Positions 16,256 through 26,966 of a stretch of 64,000 nt of DNA are shown here, piece after piece (positions within the stretch are counted from its first letter, which is position 1; the number at the start of each line of letters is the position of its first letter). The DNA is from DAOTXL01 sp034435455 (GTDB taxonomy: Bacteria > Chloroflexota > Anaerolineae > JAAYZQ01): contig DAOTXL010000024.1 of the NCBI GenBank assembly GCA_034435455.1, positions 43,967 through 107,966 on the forward strand, written 5' to 3'. A program made the position numbers and the translations under genes. A model generated the notes under the pieces. That model had not been told where the DNA came from and ran no database searches. It was given only the letters and a program-made list of their open reading frames with translations.

Positions 16256-19200
16256 ATGAGATACGAAATAGAGTCTACCGAGATTCAACGCCGGCCGGGT
16301 ATCTATGTGCCGGTGCTGCTGCTGTTCCTGCTCGCCGGCCTGCTGCTGACCATCCATTCCGTGGCGGCGACCGGCCCCACCTGCGTCGGCGGGCCGATCC
16401 TGGTGCCTACGACCTGGACGCCGGCCGGCAGCCCCTATATCGTCACCGAAACGGTCACCATCGTGCCCACGGCCAGCCTGACCATCGAGCCGGGCGTTGA
16501 GGTCCGCTTCCGGTGGGAAACCGGCCTGGTCGCCGTGGGTCCGCTGACCGCCACCGGCACGGCGGCTTTGCCTGTCACCTTTACCACCGACCTGGACCCG
16601 CCGGTGCCCAACGCCTGGGATGGCATCCGCCTGGCCGGCAGCCACAATGTGCTACAACACTGCGTTGTGGAATATGGCTACTATGGGTTGTACATCCAGC
16701 CCGGCTCGGATGAGAACCTGGTCACCGACAGCGTGTGGCAGCTAAACGGCCACTGGGAAGGGCCGGTGGGTGGAGCCATCACAGGGGACACCGACGGCAG
16801 TCAATTTCTGCGCAATTTCGTCTCCAACAGCCCCTTCGGCATCCTTCTGGTCGAGTCGTCGAACAACCTCATCGCCGACAACACCCTGACCTTTTTGGAT
16901 GATGTGGGCATCGGCCTGCAAGGGACGCCGGGCGCCTATGGCATGGGCAACGTCGTCACCGGCAACCAACTGGGGCATATCGGCGGCGAGGGGCTGTCGT
17001 TCCTCTATCAGGCAAACCTGACGGTGGCCGACAACTGGCTCTACCAGCCGGCTCAGACCCCCGGCCTGGCCCATGCCCGGCTCGACGGTCCCCTGGCAGC
17101 CAGGGTGTTCGCCCTGCCCGAGGCCGGCGGCCTGAGCGTGTACAGCAGCAATGGCGTGACCCTGACCGGCAACCGCGTCACCGAGAGCGGCTGGGGCGAA
17201 GCACCCAGCTACCGGGCTGCCGTCTATATCAGCAATACGGCCAACCTGACCTTCGACGGCAACTTGATCTATCTCAACAAAGGCGATGGCCTGGAGTACG
17301 CTGCCACCAACGGCGGAGCGCCGATCTTGCACAACAACGCCTTCTGGGATAACCTGGACTTTCAGTTGGAGAGTTTCTACCCGACGGCCATTGACGTGAG
17401 TGGCAACTGGTGGGGCACCAATACGCCCCTTGCCGGTGTAGAGTTTAGCGGTACCCTGACCTATGCCCCGTGGGTGACGCTGGCGCTGACAGCCGATCCC
17501 CCGTTCCTGCCTGCCGATGGCCTCTCCCGGTCCGACCTGACGGTGACGATGTTGGATGGCGCCGGCCACCACGCCCCCGACGGCATGGAGGTCGGGTTGG
17601 AAGCCAGCCAGGGGGCCCTTTCCACCGGCCTGGTGACCACGACTGCCGGCCTGGCCCTTGCCCACCTGACCGCGCCCCTCAGCCCTGGCACGGCCTGGCT
17701 GACGGCCACCGCCCCGCCTCCCCTGACGGCCACCGTCCCGCCCGGCCGCCAGGCCCACGCCTGGGTCAGCTTTACTTCGCCTCAACCCCAGACCCTGACC
17801 CTGACGGCCAATCTGGCGGTCATCCCCGCCGATGGCGTCTCGACCTCGACGTTGACCGCCGGGGTCACCGATGCCCTCGGCAACCCCGCTGACGACGGGA
17901 CGGTGGTCGTCTTTTCCACGACGCTGGGCACCTTCCCCGGCGGGCTGACCCTCACCCCCATACCCACCGGGACGATGACCGTCGAGGCCGAAAGTGGCGA
18001 TGTGACCAAAGTGGGCCTCTGGATCACCTACAGCGACCCCCAGGCCAGCGGCGGCGGTGGCGTCTATTCCAACGGGGTGGGTAACAAGGTGACCTACCCC
18101 TTTACCGGCACAGCGGTGTCGATCCTCTTCCAGAAGCAGTTCAACGCCGGCATCGCTCACCTCTACCTGGACGGAGTGTTCTACGGGGCGGTGGACACCT
18201 ACTCGCCCGGCGTGCTCTACCAGCAGGAGGAGATGGTGGCTATCGGCCTGACCTATGCCCCTCATCTGGTCGAGGTGGTGGTCACCGGGCTGCAGAACCC
18301 GTCCTCGTCCGGCTCCTACCTGGTGGTAGATGCCTTCCGTGCCTACGGCCACGACCGCAACGGCGCTTCCCTGACCGACGGTGGGGTGACGACCCTCACC
18401 CTGACCTCGGCCATCACCCCCGGCGTGGCTCAGGTGACCGCCTGCGCCAACCCCGCCTGCGATTCGACCGAGGTCCACTTTGCCACGACAGGCCCTCAGA
18501 CCCTGACCCTGACGGCCAGCCCGACGGTCATCCCCGCCGATGGCGTCTCGACCTCGACCCTGAGCGCCGAAGTGCTGAACGGGCTGGGTGAGCCGGTAGC
18601 CGATGGTACAGAGGTGGTCTTTACCACCACCCTGGGCAGCTTTCCCGATGAGGGGGTCCAGGCGGGCGAGGCCCTCACCGCTACCGCCCTGACCAGCGGG
18701 GGCGTGGCGACCCTCACCCTGACCTCGGCCATCACCCCCGGCATCGCCCAGGTGACCGCCTGCGCCGGCCCCGCCTGCGATTCGACGGGGGTCCGCTTCC
18801 GGGTGGCAGGCATGACCAATTTTTACCTGCCGATCATCCTGAAGAGCTATGCTCCGCCGCCCCACCCTGTCTGCCAGGAACAGATCGAAAACGGCGGCTT
18901 TGAGACCGACGGGGCCTGGGTCATCGGTTCCACGCCGCGCCCGGCCCGCTACACCACCGAGCGCGCCCACAGCGGCAGCCGCTCCATGCTGTTGGGCATC
19001 AAGCCGGGCGAGCCGGATGTGCGCAGCTACTCCTCGGTGCGGCAGACGATCAGCCTGCCGGCAGACACTTATACGGCGACGCTGACCTTCTGGTACTACC
19101 CGGTCTCCGGGCTGGACTCCGGCGACCGCCAGGAGTGCCTGCTGCTGGACGAGGAAGACCACCTGCTGGCGATCCTGATGCGCACCAATGTCAACATCGC

Positions 19201-20461
19201 AGCCTGGACGCCGATGGTCTATGATCTGAGCGCCTACGCCGGGCAGACAGTACAAGTCTACTTTAACGTCTATAACGATGCCGACGGCAGCGGGGTGGCG
19301 GCCTTTTACCTGGATGATGTATCACTTCAGGCCTGCACCCTCGTCGGGGGCCCCACCCCCACCCCCACGCCCGTTCCGTCGCCGACCCCGCCGGGACCCA
19401 CGCCTACCCCCATCCCTGGCCCACCCGGTTGCTATCCGGTGCAGGTAACTACGGTGAATGTCGGGGATATGCCGCATGGGGTGGCGATCAACAGTGATGC
19501 CGGGCGGCTCTATGTGGCCAACCACGGCGCCGATACGTTGTCGGTGGTTGACACCACGACCTACGCCCCGCTGACCACCGTGGCCGTGGGGGATGGCCCC
19601 AACGGAGTGGCCTATAACCCGGCCAACGGCCAGATCTATGTTGCCAACCGCAACGCCAACACGGTCAGTGTGCTGCGCAGCAGCGACTATGGCCTGGTCA
19701 AGACCATTGCCGTCGGCACACAGCCGAACGGGGTGGGGGTGAACGGGACCACCAACCGGGTGTACGTGGCCAACTTTGGCAGCGACACGGTGACGATTAT
19801 CAACGGAGAGACCAACACGGTGATCAAGACGGTGGCCGTGGGCGATGAACCCTCGATGGTGGCCGTCAATCCGCTGAGCAACAAGGTGTACGTCTCGCTC
19901 CACGGTGCAGCGGCGGTCGCGGTGATTGACGGCGCGGGCAATGCCAAGACGGTCAGCCTGTACGACAGCACCGGTCCCTACGGCATCGCCATAGACGCAT
20001 TGCGCAACCTGGTCTACGTGGCGACGATTGACACCTTCCGCGTGGTGGTCCTGGACGGCAACACCGACACCTTCCTGGGCTGGGCCGAGATCCGACGCCT
20101 GCCCGGTACCGAGCCGGTGCCGCTGCGCATGGTCGCCGTCAACCCGCTCATCGGCACCTCAGGCCACGTCTTTCTGACGACCGTTGGCGAGGATGGCGGC
20201 TGGAACAGGTTCCTGTTGCTGCCCAAAGGTTGGCCGGAGTACTTTGCCCGGGCCCATGCCCTGGAGTTGGAGGAGGCGCGGGAAGGGATAGCCTTTGAGC
20301 CGACCACACTGCGCGTCTTTGTCCCATCGCGGGCCGACGATCTGGTGGCCGTCTACCTGGATGGCGAACCGGTCTGCCCCACCAACTTTGCTACCGACTA
20401 CCAGATCACGATCTGCCTGGCGGGCCCGGGTGGCTCCTGCCAGCAGATGTTCACCCGCTAA
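16256..20461 (+). CDS. Exported multidomain surface protein: beta-helix, Ig-like repeats, YVTN propeller, 1401 aa
   Basis: The N-terminus has a signal/anchor segment (about 16-38, VPVLLLFLLAGLLLTI). Domains in order: right-handed parallel beta-helix (about 97-400, NLIADNTLTF-type turns); Ig-like Big-1 repeat 1 (about 408-500); Big-1 repeat 2 (starting about 513) interrupted by an inserted jelly-roll, carbohydrate-binding-like module (about 570-703, AHLYLDGVFYGAVDTYS); Big-1 repeat 3 (about 749-845); motif NFYLPIILKSY (855-865); a MAM/CBM-like beta sandwich (about 872-1026); a Thr/Pro linker; and a YVTN-type beta-propeller (about 1060-1340, VYVANFGSDTVTIING). No catalytic site is seen. It looks like an adhesin or matrix protein. 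It stands alone on the plus strand. Confidence 0.8.
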   Translation: MRYEIESTEIQRRPGIYVPVLLLFLLAGLLLTIHSVAATGPTCVGGPILVPTTWTPAGSPYIVTETVTIVPTASLTIEPGVEVRFRWETGLVAVGPLTATGTAALPVTFTTDLDPPVPNAWDGIRLAGSHNVLQHCVVEYGYYGLYIQPGSDENLVTDSVWQLNGHWEGPVGGAITGDTDGSQFLRNFVSNSPFGILLVESSNNLIADNTLTFLDDVGIGLQGTPGAYGMGNVVTGNQLGHIGGEGLSFLYQANLTVADNWLYQPAQTPGLAHARLDGPLAARVFALPEAGGLSVYSSNGVTLTGNRVTESGWGEAPSYRAAVYISNTANLTFDGNLIYLNKGDGLEYAATNGGAPILHNNAFWDNLDFQLESFYPTAIDVSGNWWGTNTPLAGVEFSGTLTYAPWVTLALTADPPFLPADGLSRSDLTVTMLDGAGHHAPDGMEVGLEASQGALSTGLVTTTAGLALAHLTAPLSPGTAWLTATAPPPLTATVPPGRQAHAWVSFTSPQPQTLTLTANLAVIPADGVSTSTLTAGVTDALGNPADDGTVVVFSTTLGTFPGGLTLTPIPTGTMTVEAESGDVTKVGLWITYSDPQASGGGGVYSNGVGNKVTYPFTGTAVSILFQKQFNAGIAHLYLDGVFYGAVDTYSPGVLYQQEEMVAIGLTYAPHLVEVVVTGLQNPSSSGSYLVVDAFRAYGHDRNGASLTDGGVTTLTLTSAITPGVAQVTACANPACDSTEVHFATTGPQTLTLTASPTVIPADGVSTSTLSAEVLNGLGEPVADGTEVVFTTTLGSFPDEGVQAGEALTATALTSGGVATLTLTSAITPGIAQVTACAGPACDSTGVRFRVAGMTNFYLPIILKSYAPPPHPVCQEQIENGGFETDGAWVIGSTPRPARYTTERAHSGSRSMLLGIKPGEPDVRSYSSVRQTISLPADTYTATLTFWYYPVSGLDSGDRQECLLLDEEDHLLAILMRTNVNIAAWTPMVYDLSAYAGQTVQVYFNVYNDADGSGVAAFYLDDVSLQACTLVGGPTPTPTPVPSPTPPGPTPTPIPGPPGCYPVQVTTVNVGDMPHGVAINSDAGRLYVANHGADTLSVVDTTTYAPLTTVAVGDGPNGVAYNPANGQIYVANRNANTVSVLRSSDYGLVKTIAVGTQPNGVGVNGTTNRVYVANFGSDTVTIINGETNTVIKTVAVGDEPSMVAVNPLSNKVYVSLHGAAAVAVIDGAGNAKTVSLYDSTGPYGIAIDALRNLVYVATIDTFRVVVLDGNTDTFLGWAEIRRLPGTEPVPLRMVAVNPLIGTSGHVFLTTVGEDGGWNRFLLLPKGWPEYFARAHALELEEAREGIAFEPTTLRVFVPSRADDLVAVYLDGEPVCPTNFATDYQITICLAGPGGSCQQMFTR

Positions 20462-20834
20462 GGCTGTGCCCCTCCCGGCAAGAGGGGGGACTCCCTCTGT
20501 CCGGGGGCACTTGCCTCTCCCCCGAAACCCCCTCCCCTTTCCCGCCGGATGGGAGAGGGGAGGGGGTCCCATGCGTCAACTGGAAGCCTATCCGAAAACG
20601 TAGGGCAGGCTTTCAGCCTGCCCGGACGGCCTGGAAAGGCGGTTTTGCAAATGGGGGGCAGACTGCCCTCTCTCCCTTTTGTCCTCTTTCTCCCTGCCGG
20701 GGAGCAGGAAATTTGCCTTTTCTCCCGAACCATGCAGGCTCATGTCTAGAAAAAGTGCTGGCTCATGTCCAGATCTAGTGCACGGCCACCAGGGCTGAGA
20801 TGAACGCAGGCGTGATCCGCTACAGAGGGAGAAT
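20462..20834. repeat. Intergenic region with palindromic and GC-rich dispersed repeats
   Basis: There is no gene between the convergent surface-protein and clpB genes. The first about 110 bp are CT/AG-rich with imperfect inverted repeats (CCCCTCCC..GGGAGGGG type), similar in kind to 38741-38845. At 20603-20623 GGGCAGGC and GCCTGCCC form an 8-bp hairpin around TTTCA; the same arms recur at 52540-52561. These may act as transcript ends for both genes, but no clean T-tract terminator is visible. Confidence 0.55.
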
Positions 20835-23441
<2,607 letters not shown>

Positions 23442-23492
23442 CGCAACAACTCCTCCCAAAGGCTTCCCATCTCTGCAAGCCAGGTCACCGCT

Positions 23493-23548
23493 ATTGTATG
23501 CAACCCGCGTTAGACCTGCATGTGAGGAGTGTTAGAGTTTCGTTAGAG
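23493..23548 (-). promoter_or_regulatory. clpB upstream region: -10 box and three phased GTTAGA boxes
   Basis: A TACAAT (23498-23493) has no good -35 (ATGCAG at 17 bp). Instead three direct heptamers GTTAGA(G/C) on the plus strand (CTCTAAC-type on the clpB strand) start at 23509, 23531 and 23542. Spacings of 22 and 11 bp put them on one face of the helix, as expected for a regulator site replacing or covering the -35. The match is not CIRCE or HAIR. Confidence 0.45.
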
Positions 23549-23594
23549 TCGGTCGCAGCCAGGCGCCGGGGGCTTTCAACCAGGTGGCAACCCG

Positions 23595-24062
23595 CTATGG
23601 GATCAGCTCCGGCGTCACCGCCCAGCAGACCGACCAGGCCGGCGATGGAGGGTCACGCTCCAGGCAGACGACCCCGCCCGGCTGAAACCGGACCACGGCC
23701 CGGTCCGGGTCGCCGGCGACCAGCAGGCCGACCAGCCGGTCCAGAAAGGGCCGGTGCCCGACAAGGAGCAGCGGCCGGGTCTCCCGGCTCAACAGGCCGG
23801 CGACCGGGTCCACATCGTCCCTGGGGGCCAATCCCGGCCGGGCGGCTACCCCGCCGGGCGGTTGTAGCTGCCCGGCCAGGATAGCCGCGGTCTCCCCGGC
23901 ACGGCATTTGCCGCTGTGCCAGACCTGGTGCACCTCAACCCCGGCGCGCCGGACAAAGGCTGCCATCCGCGCCACATCGTCCCGCCCCTGGGGGGTGAGG
24001 GGGCGCTCCGGGTCCTCTGACTTGGGCACGGCTTCTCCATGCTGGACCAGATATAGCTTCAT
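23595..24062 (-). CDS. sixA: SixA-type phosphohistidine phosphatase, 155 aa
   Basis: This belongs to the histidine phosphatase superfamily, short SixA branch. The N-terminal catalytic motif is MKLYLVQHGEA with Gln in place of the usual Arg of RHG, followed by PLTPQGRDDVARMA; the second catalytic His is in LLVGHRPFLDRL. SixA dephosphorylates His-phosphorylated phosphorelay or PTS proteins. The ATG at 24062 has GGAGG close upstream, and an earlier in-frame start would only add five residues. It has its own promoter and lies upstream of clpB with a 153-bp gap. Confidence 0.8.
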   Translation of the reverse strand: MKLYLVQHGEAVPKSEDPERPLTPQGRDDVARMAAFVRRAGVEVHQVWHSGKCRAGETAAILAGQLQPPGGVAARPGLAPRDDVDPVAGLLSRETRPLLLVGHRPFLDRLVGLLVAGDPDRAVVRFQPGGVVCLERDPPSPAWSVCWAVTPELIP

Positions 24063-24126
24063 GTCTCCCTCCTGCAACCAGAACAGGGCAGGCTGTCATC
24101 CTGCTCATCGGCCATCGGCAGGCCAT

Positions 24127-24155
24127 AGCATAACATGGAAGGGGGTAGCTGTCAA
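24127..24155 (-). promoter_or_regulatory. Promoter for sixA
   Basis: Minus strand TTGACA (24155-24150), 17-bp spacer, TATGCT (24132-24127), about 65 bp before the sixA ATG. Confidence 0.65.
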
Positions 24156-24279
24156 CCACCGGCCGGTGGAGCCTGCCCGGAGGTAACTGCTCAGGCAGGT
24201 CCTTTCCAAACCGCAAAGGGCGCCAGGGCAACACGGGTACGTTTCATCTTGGTGGTTGTCGGAGCCGGGCACGAATTGT

Positions 24280-24319
24280 CACGAATACACGAATGCCCCC
24301 CATTATTCGTGTATTCGTG
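24280..24319. repeat. 15-bp perfect inverted repeat (ATTCGTGTATTCGTG type)
   Basis: CACGAATACACGAAT (24280-24294) and its exact complement (24305-24319) flank a 10-base loop, followed by a further ATTCGTGG. The low-GC, repetitive word contrasts with the surroundings and resembles dispersed intergenic repeats seen in many Chloroflexota and cyanobacteria. It occupies the 448-bp gap between sixA and the cold-shock gene, which otherwise holds only their two promoters. Confidence 0.7.
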
Positions 24320-24440
24320 TCTGATTCGTGGACGGCCAGCTCCTCGCCGTAGAATCGAAATACACCCGACAACACGGAATCTTTGCAGTAGAGCCCTCGC
24401 TCACGCTGGGCAGTTACGCCCGGAGAAGCGGCCCAGCCGC

Positions 24441-24469
24441 TTGACAATCTGCCTGAAATATCGTATAGT
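24441..24469 (+). promoter_or_regulatory. Promoter for the zinc-ribbon cold-shock gene
   Basis: TTGACA (24441-24446), 17-bp spacer, TATAGT (24464-24469). The predicted transcript has a leader of only about 35 nt, much shorter than that of enteric cspA, so cspA-like leader thermosensing is unlikely. Confidence 0.75.
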
Positions 24470-24510
24470 ACAAGCCGAGGACGCATGAGACCAGAGGAGC
24501 AAAAAAGACC

Positions 24511-24876
24511 ATGTCCTACCGAGACACACTCGTCACCTGCCGGGAATGTGGCAAAGCGTTCGTGTTCACCGTCGAGAAGCAACGGCAGATGGCCGAAAGC
24601 GGCCGGCCGGTGGTCATCCCTGACCTGTGTGAGACCTGTACCCAACGGGCCAGGTACGGCGGCAAGCTCCACGGGCGGATCAAGTGGTTCGACCCGGCCA
24701 AGGGCTTTGGCTTTATCACCCAGGACGATGGCAACGAGATCTTTGTCCACCGCAGCGGCATCCCCCTGGCCGATGATGGTTCCCTCCCTGCCCTGGGCGA
24801 AGGGCAGGAAGTGCTTTACCAGGTGTTGGACACCCCCAAGGGGCCGCAGGCGATCCAGGTGACGCCGTATCCATGA
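24511..24876 (+). CDS. Zinc-ribbon plus cold-shock domain protein, 121 aa
   Basis: The N-terminal half is a short zinc ribbon (Cys10-x-x-Cys13 and Cys40-x-x-Cys43) and the C-terminal half (about 52-119) is a cold-shock OB domain with RNP1-like KGFGFIT and RNP2-like IFVHRS. Cold-shock domains bind single-stranded RNA/DNA and melt RNA structure. The fusion is about 50 residues longer than a plain CspA. The ATG has AGGAGC upstream. It is a single-gene unit with its own promoter and terminator. The ribbon may add nucleic acid or protein contacts. Confidence 0.88.
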   Translation: MSYRDTLVTCRECGKAFVFTVEKQRQMAESGRPVVIPDLCETCTQRARYGGKLHGRIKWFDPAKGFGFITQDDGNEIFVHRSGIPLADDGSLPALGEGQEVLYQVLDTPKGPQAIQVTPYP

Positions 24877-24879
24877 ACA

Positions 24880-24911
24880 GACCCCTTGCTCGCTCCACCG
24901 GGCAAGGGGTC
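24880..24911. terminator. Hairpin terminator between convergent genes
   Basis: GACCCCTTGC (24880-24889) pairs perfectly with GCAAGGGGTC (24902-24911) around a 12-base loop and is followed by CGTTGTTGTATT on the plus strand. It ends the cold-shock transcript and may also serve the convergent 639-aa gene. Confidence 0.7.
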
Positions 24912-24937
24912 CGTTGTTGTATTCCACCTGGCTTTTG

Positions 24938-26857
24938 CTATCGCCGGGGGCTCTGAGACAGCGCCAGGGCTGACGATCTCTGCCTGTTGCCGACCATCAG
25001 CCAGGCCGCGCCTGCCAGCGATGCCCCCAAAATCAACCACCGCATCGCCTGCAACCGGTTCAAGGTGGCCGCCAGGTTCGCCGGCCAGAGGGAGGCTGCG
25101 GCCGGCTGCTCCCGAAGGCGGGCCGCCGCCCATCTGGCCGCAGCCCGGACCTGGACCGACGCATCGCGCGCCTGAACCCGCTCCAGCGCCGCCCGTGCCG
25201 CCGGATCACCGATCTCCCCCAGCGCCCAGGCGGCCTGCTCCCGCACTGCGGCGTCTCTGTCCCGCAGTGCCTCCACCAGCGCCCGGGTGGCCGCCGGCGA
25301 CCCGATCCAGCCCAGGGCCTGGGCCGCATTGCGGCGAGCGGTGGCCTCCTGACTGTCCAGCCTGGCGATCAACGACGGGACTGCCGGTTCGCCGAGGGAT
25401 TCCAGGCTGGCCAGGGCGGCGTGCCAGCGGGCCGTGGGCGTCGGATCGGCCAGGGCGGTGAGGAGGGCATCTATGGCCGCCGGGCTGCCGATGCGGGCCA
25501 ATGCCTGGCCGGCCACGCTGACCGTGCTCCCCTCCCCGCGCAGGAAGATGGCCCGCAGCGGTTCGACCGCTCCCTCCACGCCCATCAACCCCAACGCCCG
25601 GATGGCAGCCAGCCTCACCTGCTCCTGGGGATGCTCCAGGGCCAGCAACAGGCCGCTCACCGTGGCCGGGTCGTTGAGGCGGCCCAGGGCCTCGGCAGCA
25701 GCCAGGCTCACCGCCGGATCGGGGCTGCCCAGGGCCAGCAACAGGGCCTTTCCGGCCTCCCTGGCCCGCGCCAGGCCCAGCACCCGCGCGGCGGCCACCT
25801 GGGCGCGGGGTTCCCCCCCTTGCAGGGCGGCCAGCGCCCCGGCCAGGTCCGGGCCGTAGCCCTGCAGGCCCCCGGCAGTCACGGCCTGGACGTAGAGCGG
25901 CCGGTGAGGGGCGACGACCAGGTTCGAGGCATGACGGGCTTCCGGGAAGGTCGGGCCGATCAGGGGCAGCCAGGAAGCCCCGCCATCCAGCGTCGCAAAG
26001 GTGCCGGCGGCACTGGCGTGCACCTGGGTGCTGCCCAACAGGTGGTCCACTGCCGCATAGAGCACGCCTGGCTCACCGGGGTCGGCCCGCAGCGCAGTGA
26101 CCCTGACCATCTGACCGGCGGCCAGGCCCAGCCCGTCCAAAGCCGGCTGCCAGCTTTGCCCGGCATCGGTGCTTTTGTAGATGCCGGTGGTGGCCGTCCC
26201 GACATAGACGGTCTGGCGGTCGGTGGCGACCAGCGCCGTCACCCGATCCGGCACCGGCAGCGACTTGGCCCATAACCCGCCACCGTTGTCGGTGTAGAAC
26301 AGGGCGGTGGGTGTCGCCGCGAACAACCGGCCATCCACCCAGGCCAGGTGCTGCACCGCCGCCGAAGCCAGTTCGCGGGGGACCGCAGCCAGGGCCGTCA
26401 GGGTGCCATCGGTCGCCAGCCGATAAAGGCCCTGCCCGTCGGTGCCCAGGTAGAGGTCTCCTGCCCTGCCCCAGACCAGGCTCAAAACGCGCAGCCCCTC
26501 GACCACCACAGGCCAACTGTCACCCCGGTCTGCGGAGCACAACAGCGAACCGTCTTCCAGGGCCACGGCCAGGCGCTGCCCACCGTCGTCGGCCCAGACC
26601 ACCGGGTTTCCGCCTGACGGCAGGGCAGGCGCCTGCCAGGTGCTACCCTCGTCCTCGCTGCGGAACAGGAGCACCTGCCCACTTTCCTTCGGTTGCCAGG
26701 CGGCGTAAAGGCTCCTGGCTTGCTCTATCCCAATAGTCTGAGGCTCGGCCAGGCGGGCCACCCGGCCCCAGGCCCAGGTGGTGCTGACCCCGACCCCGAT
26801 CAACAACAGGCTCAACGACCAGCGCAGAATGAGTGTCCCTTTGCGTGTCTTGCTCAT
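24938..26857 (-). CDS. Membrane-anchored YCF48/BNR-type beta-propeller plus HEAT-repeat protein, 639 aa
   Basis: An N-terminal membrane helix (about 11-30) is followed by a beta-propeller with sialidase/YCF48-like repeats (about 45-330; DEGSTW, DRGDSW, NGGGLW, DAGQSW, DGGASW), then PBS-lyase/HEAT repeats (about 335-590; e.g. DPAVSLAAAEALGRL), and a second hydrophobic helix near the C-terminus (about 600-622). The D-x-G-x-x-W Asp-boxes are structural; no sialidase catalytic arginines are evident. The protein probably holds both repeat domains on the extracytoplasmic side between two anchors. Function unknown. It has a consensus promoter with an overlapping palindrome. Confidence 0.75.
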   Translation of the reverse strand: MSKTRKGTLILRWSLSLLLIGVGVSTTWAWGRVARLAEPQTIGIEQARSLYAAWQPKESGQVLLFRSEDEGSTWQAPALPSGGNPVVWADDGGQRLAVALEDGSLLCSADRGDSWPVVVEGLRVLSLVWGRAGDLYLGTDGQGLYRLATDGTLTALAAVPRELASAAVQHLAWVDGRLFAATPTALFYTDNGGGLWAKSLPVPDRVTALVATDRQTVYVGTATTGIYKSTDAGQSWQPALDGLGLAAGQMVRVTALRADPGEPGVLYAAVDHLLGSTQVHASAAGTFATLDGGASWLPLIGPTFPEARHASNLVVAPHRPLYVQAVTAGGLQGYGPDLAGALAALQGGEPRAQVAAARVLGLARAREAGKALLLALGSPDPAVSLAAAEALGRLNDPATVSGLLLALEHPQEQVRLAAIRALGLMGVEGAVEPLRAIFLRGEGSTVSVAGQALARIGSPAAIDALLTALADPTPTARWHAALASLESLGEPAVPSLIARLDSQEATARRNAAQALGWIGSPAATRALVEALRDRDAAVREQAAWALGEIGDPAARAALERVQARDASVQVRAAARWAAARLREQPAAASLWPANLAATLNRLQAMRWLILGASLAGAAWLMVGNRQRSSALALSQSPRR

Positions 26858-26917
26858 CTCTCTACCCCCCTCGGCGATCCCGGAGCTCTCCGCTCCGACG
26901 AGGCAATTTGCAAGATA

Positions 26918-26966
26918 TTGGTTATCTAATTATCCAAATTATACCACACCGGCTGCGTTTTGTCAA
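26918..26966 (-). promoter_or_regulatory. Consensus promoter with overlapping operator-like palindrome
   Basis: Minus strand TTGACA (26966-26961), 17-bp spacer and TATAAT (26943-26938), both exact consensus, drive the propeller/HEAT gene. Immediately downstream, over the expected start site, lies TTGGATAATTAGATAACCAA (26937-26918), an imperfect palindrome with TTGG/CCAA arms and two GATAA words. It is AT-rich in a GC-rich context, which suggests a repressor operator. The rest of the 320-bp gap holds only the ATPase terminator. Confidence 0.65.

Noticed and set aside
15999..16259. Similarity of the leader (GGCAA, GCAAGCC, GGGAACTGCC words) to a cyclic di-GMP-I riboswitch.
   Set aside because: The GNRA loop, the GGACGCAAAGCC core and the tetraloop receptor are not convincingly present. 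I report only a structured leader.
16742..19255. An 837-codon open frame on the minus strand, opposite the surface-protein gene.
   Set aside because: It has no recognisable motif, its composition is that expected for antisense of high-GC coding sequence, and the plus-strand protein shows clear domains throughout.
23508..23548. CIRCE (HrcA) or HAIR (HspR) operator upstream of clpB.
   Set aside because: The boxes are direct, not inverted, repeats and do not match TTAGCACTC-N9-GAGTGCTAA or CTTGAGT-N7-ACTCAAG.
24280..24319. Integron attC site or transcription terminator.
   Set aside because: No attC core sites and no cassette genes are present; there is no T-tract next to the stem.
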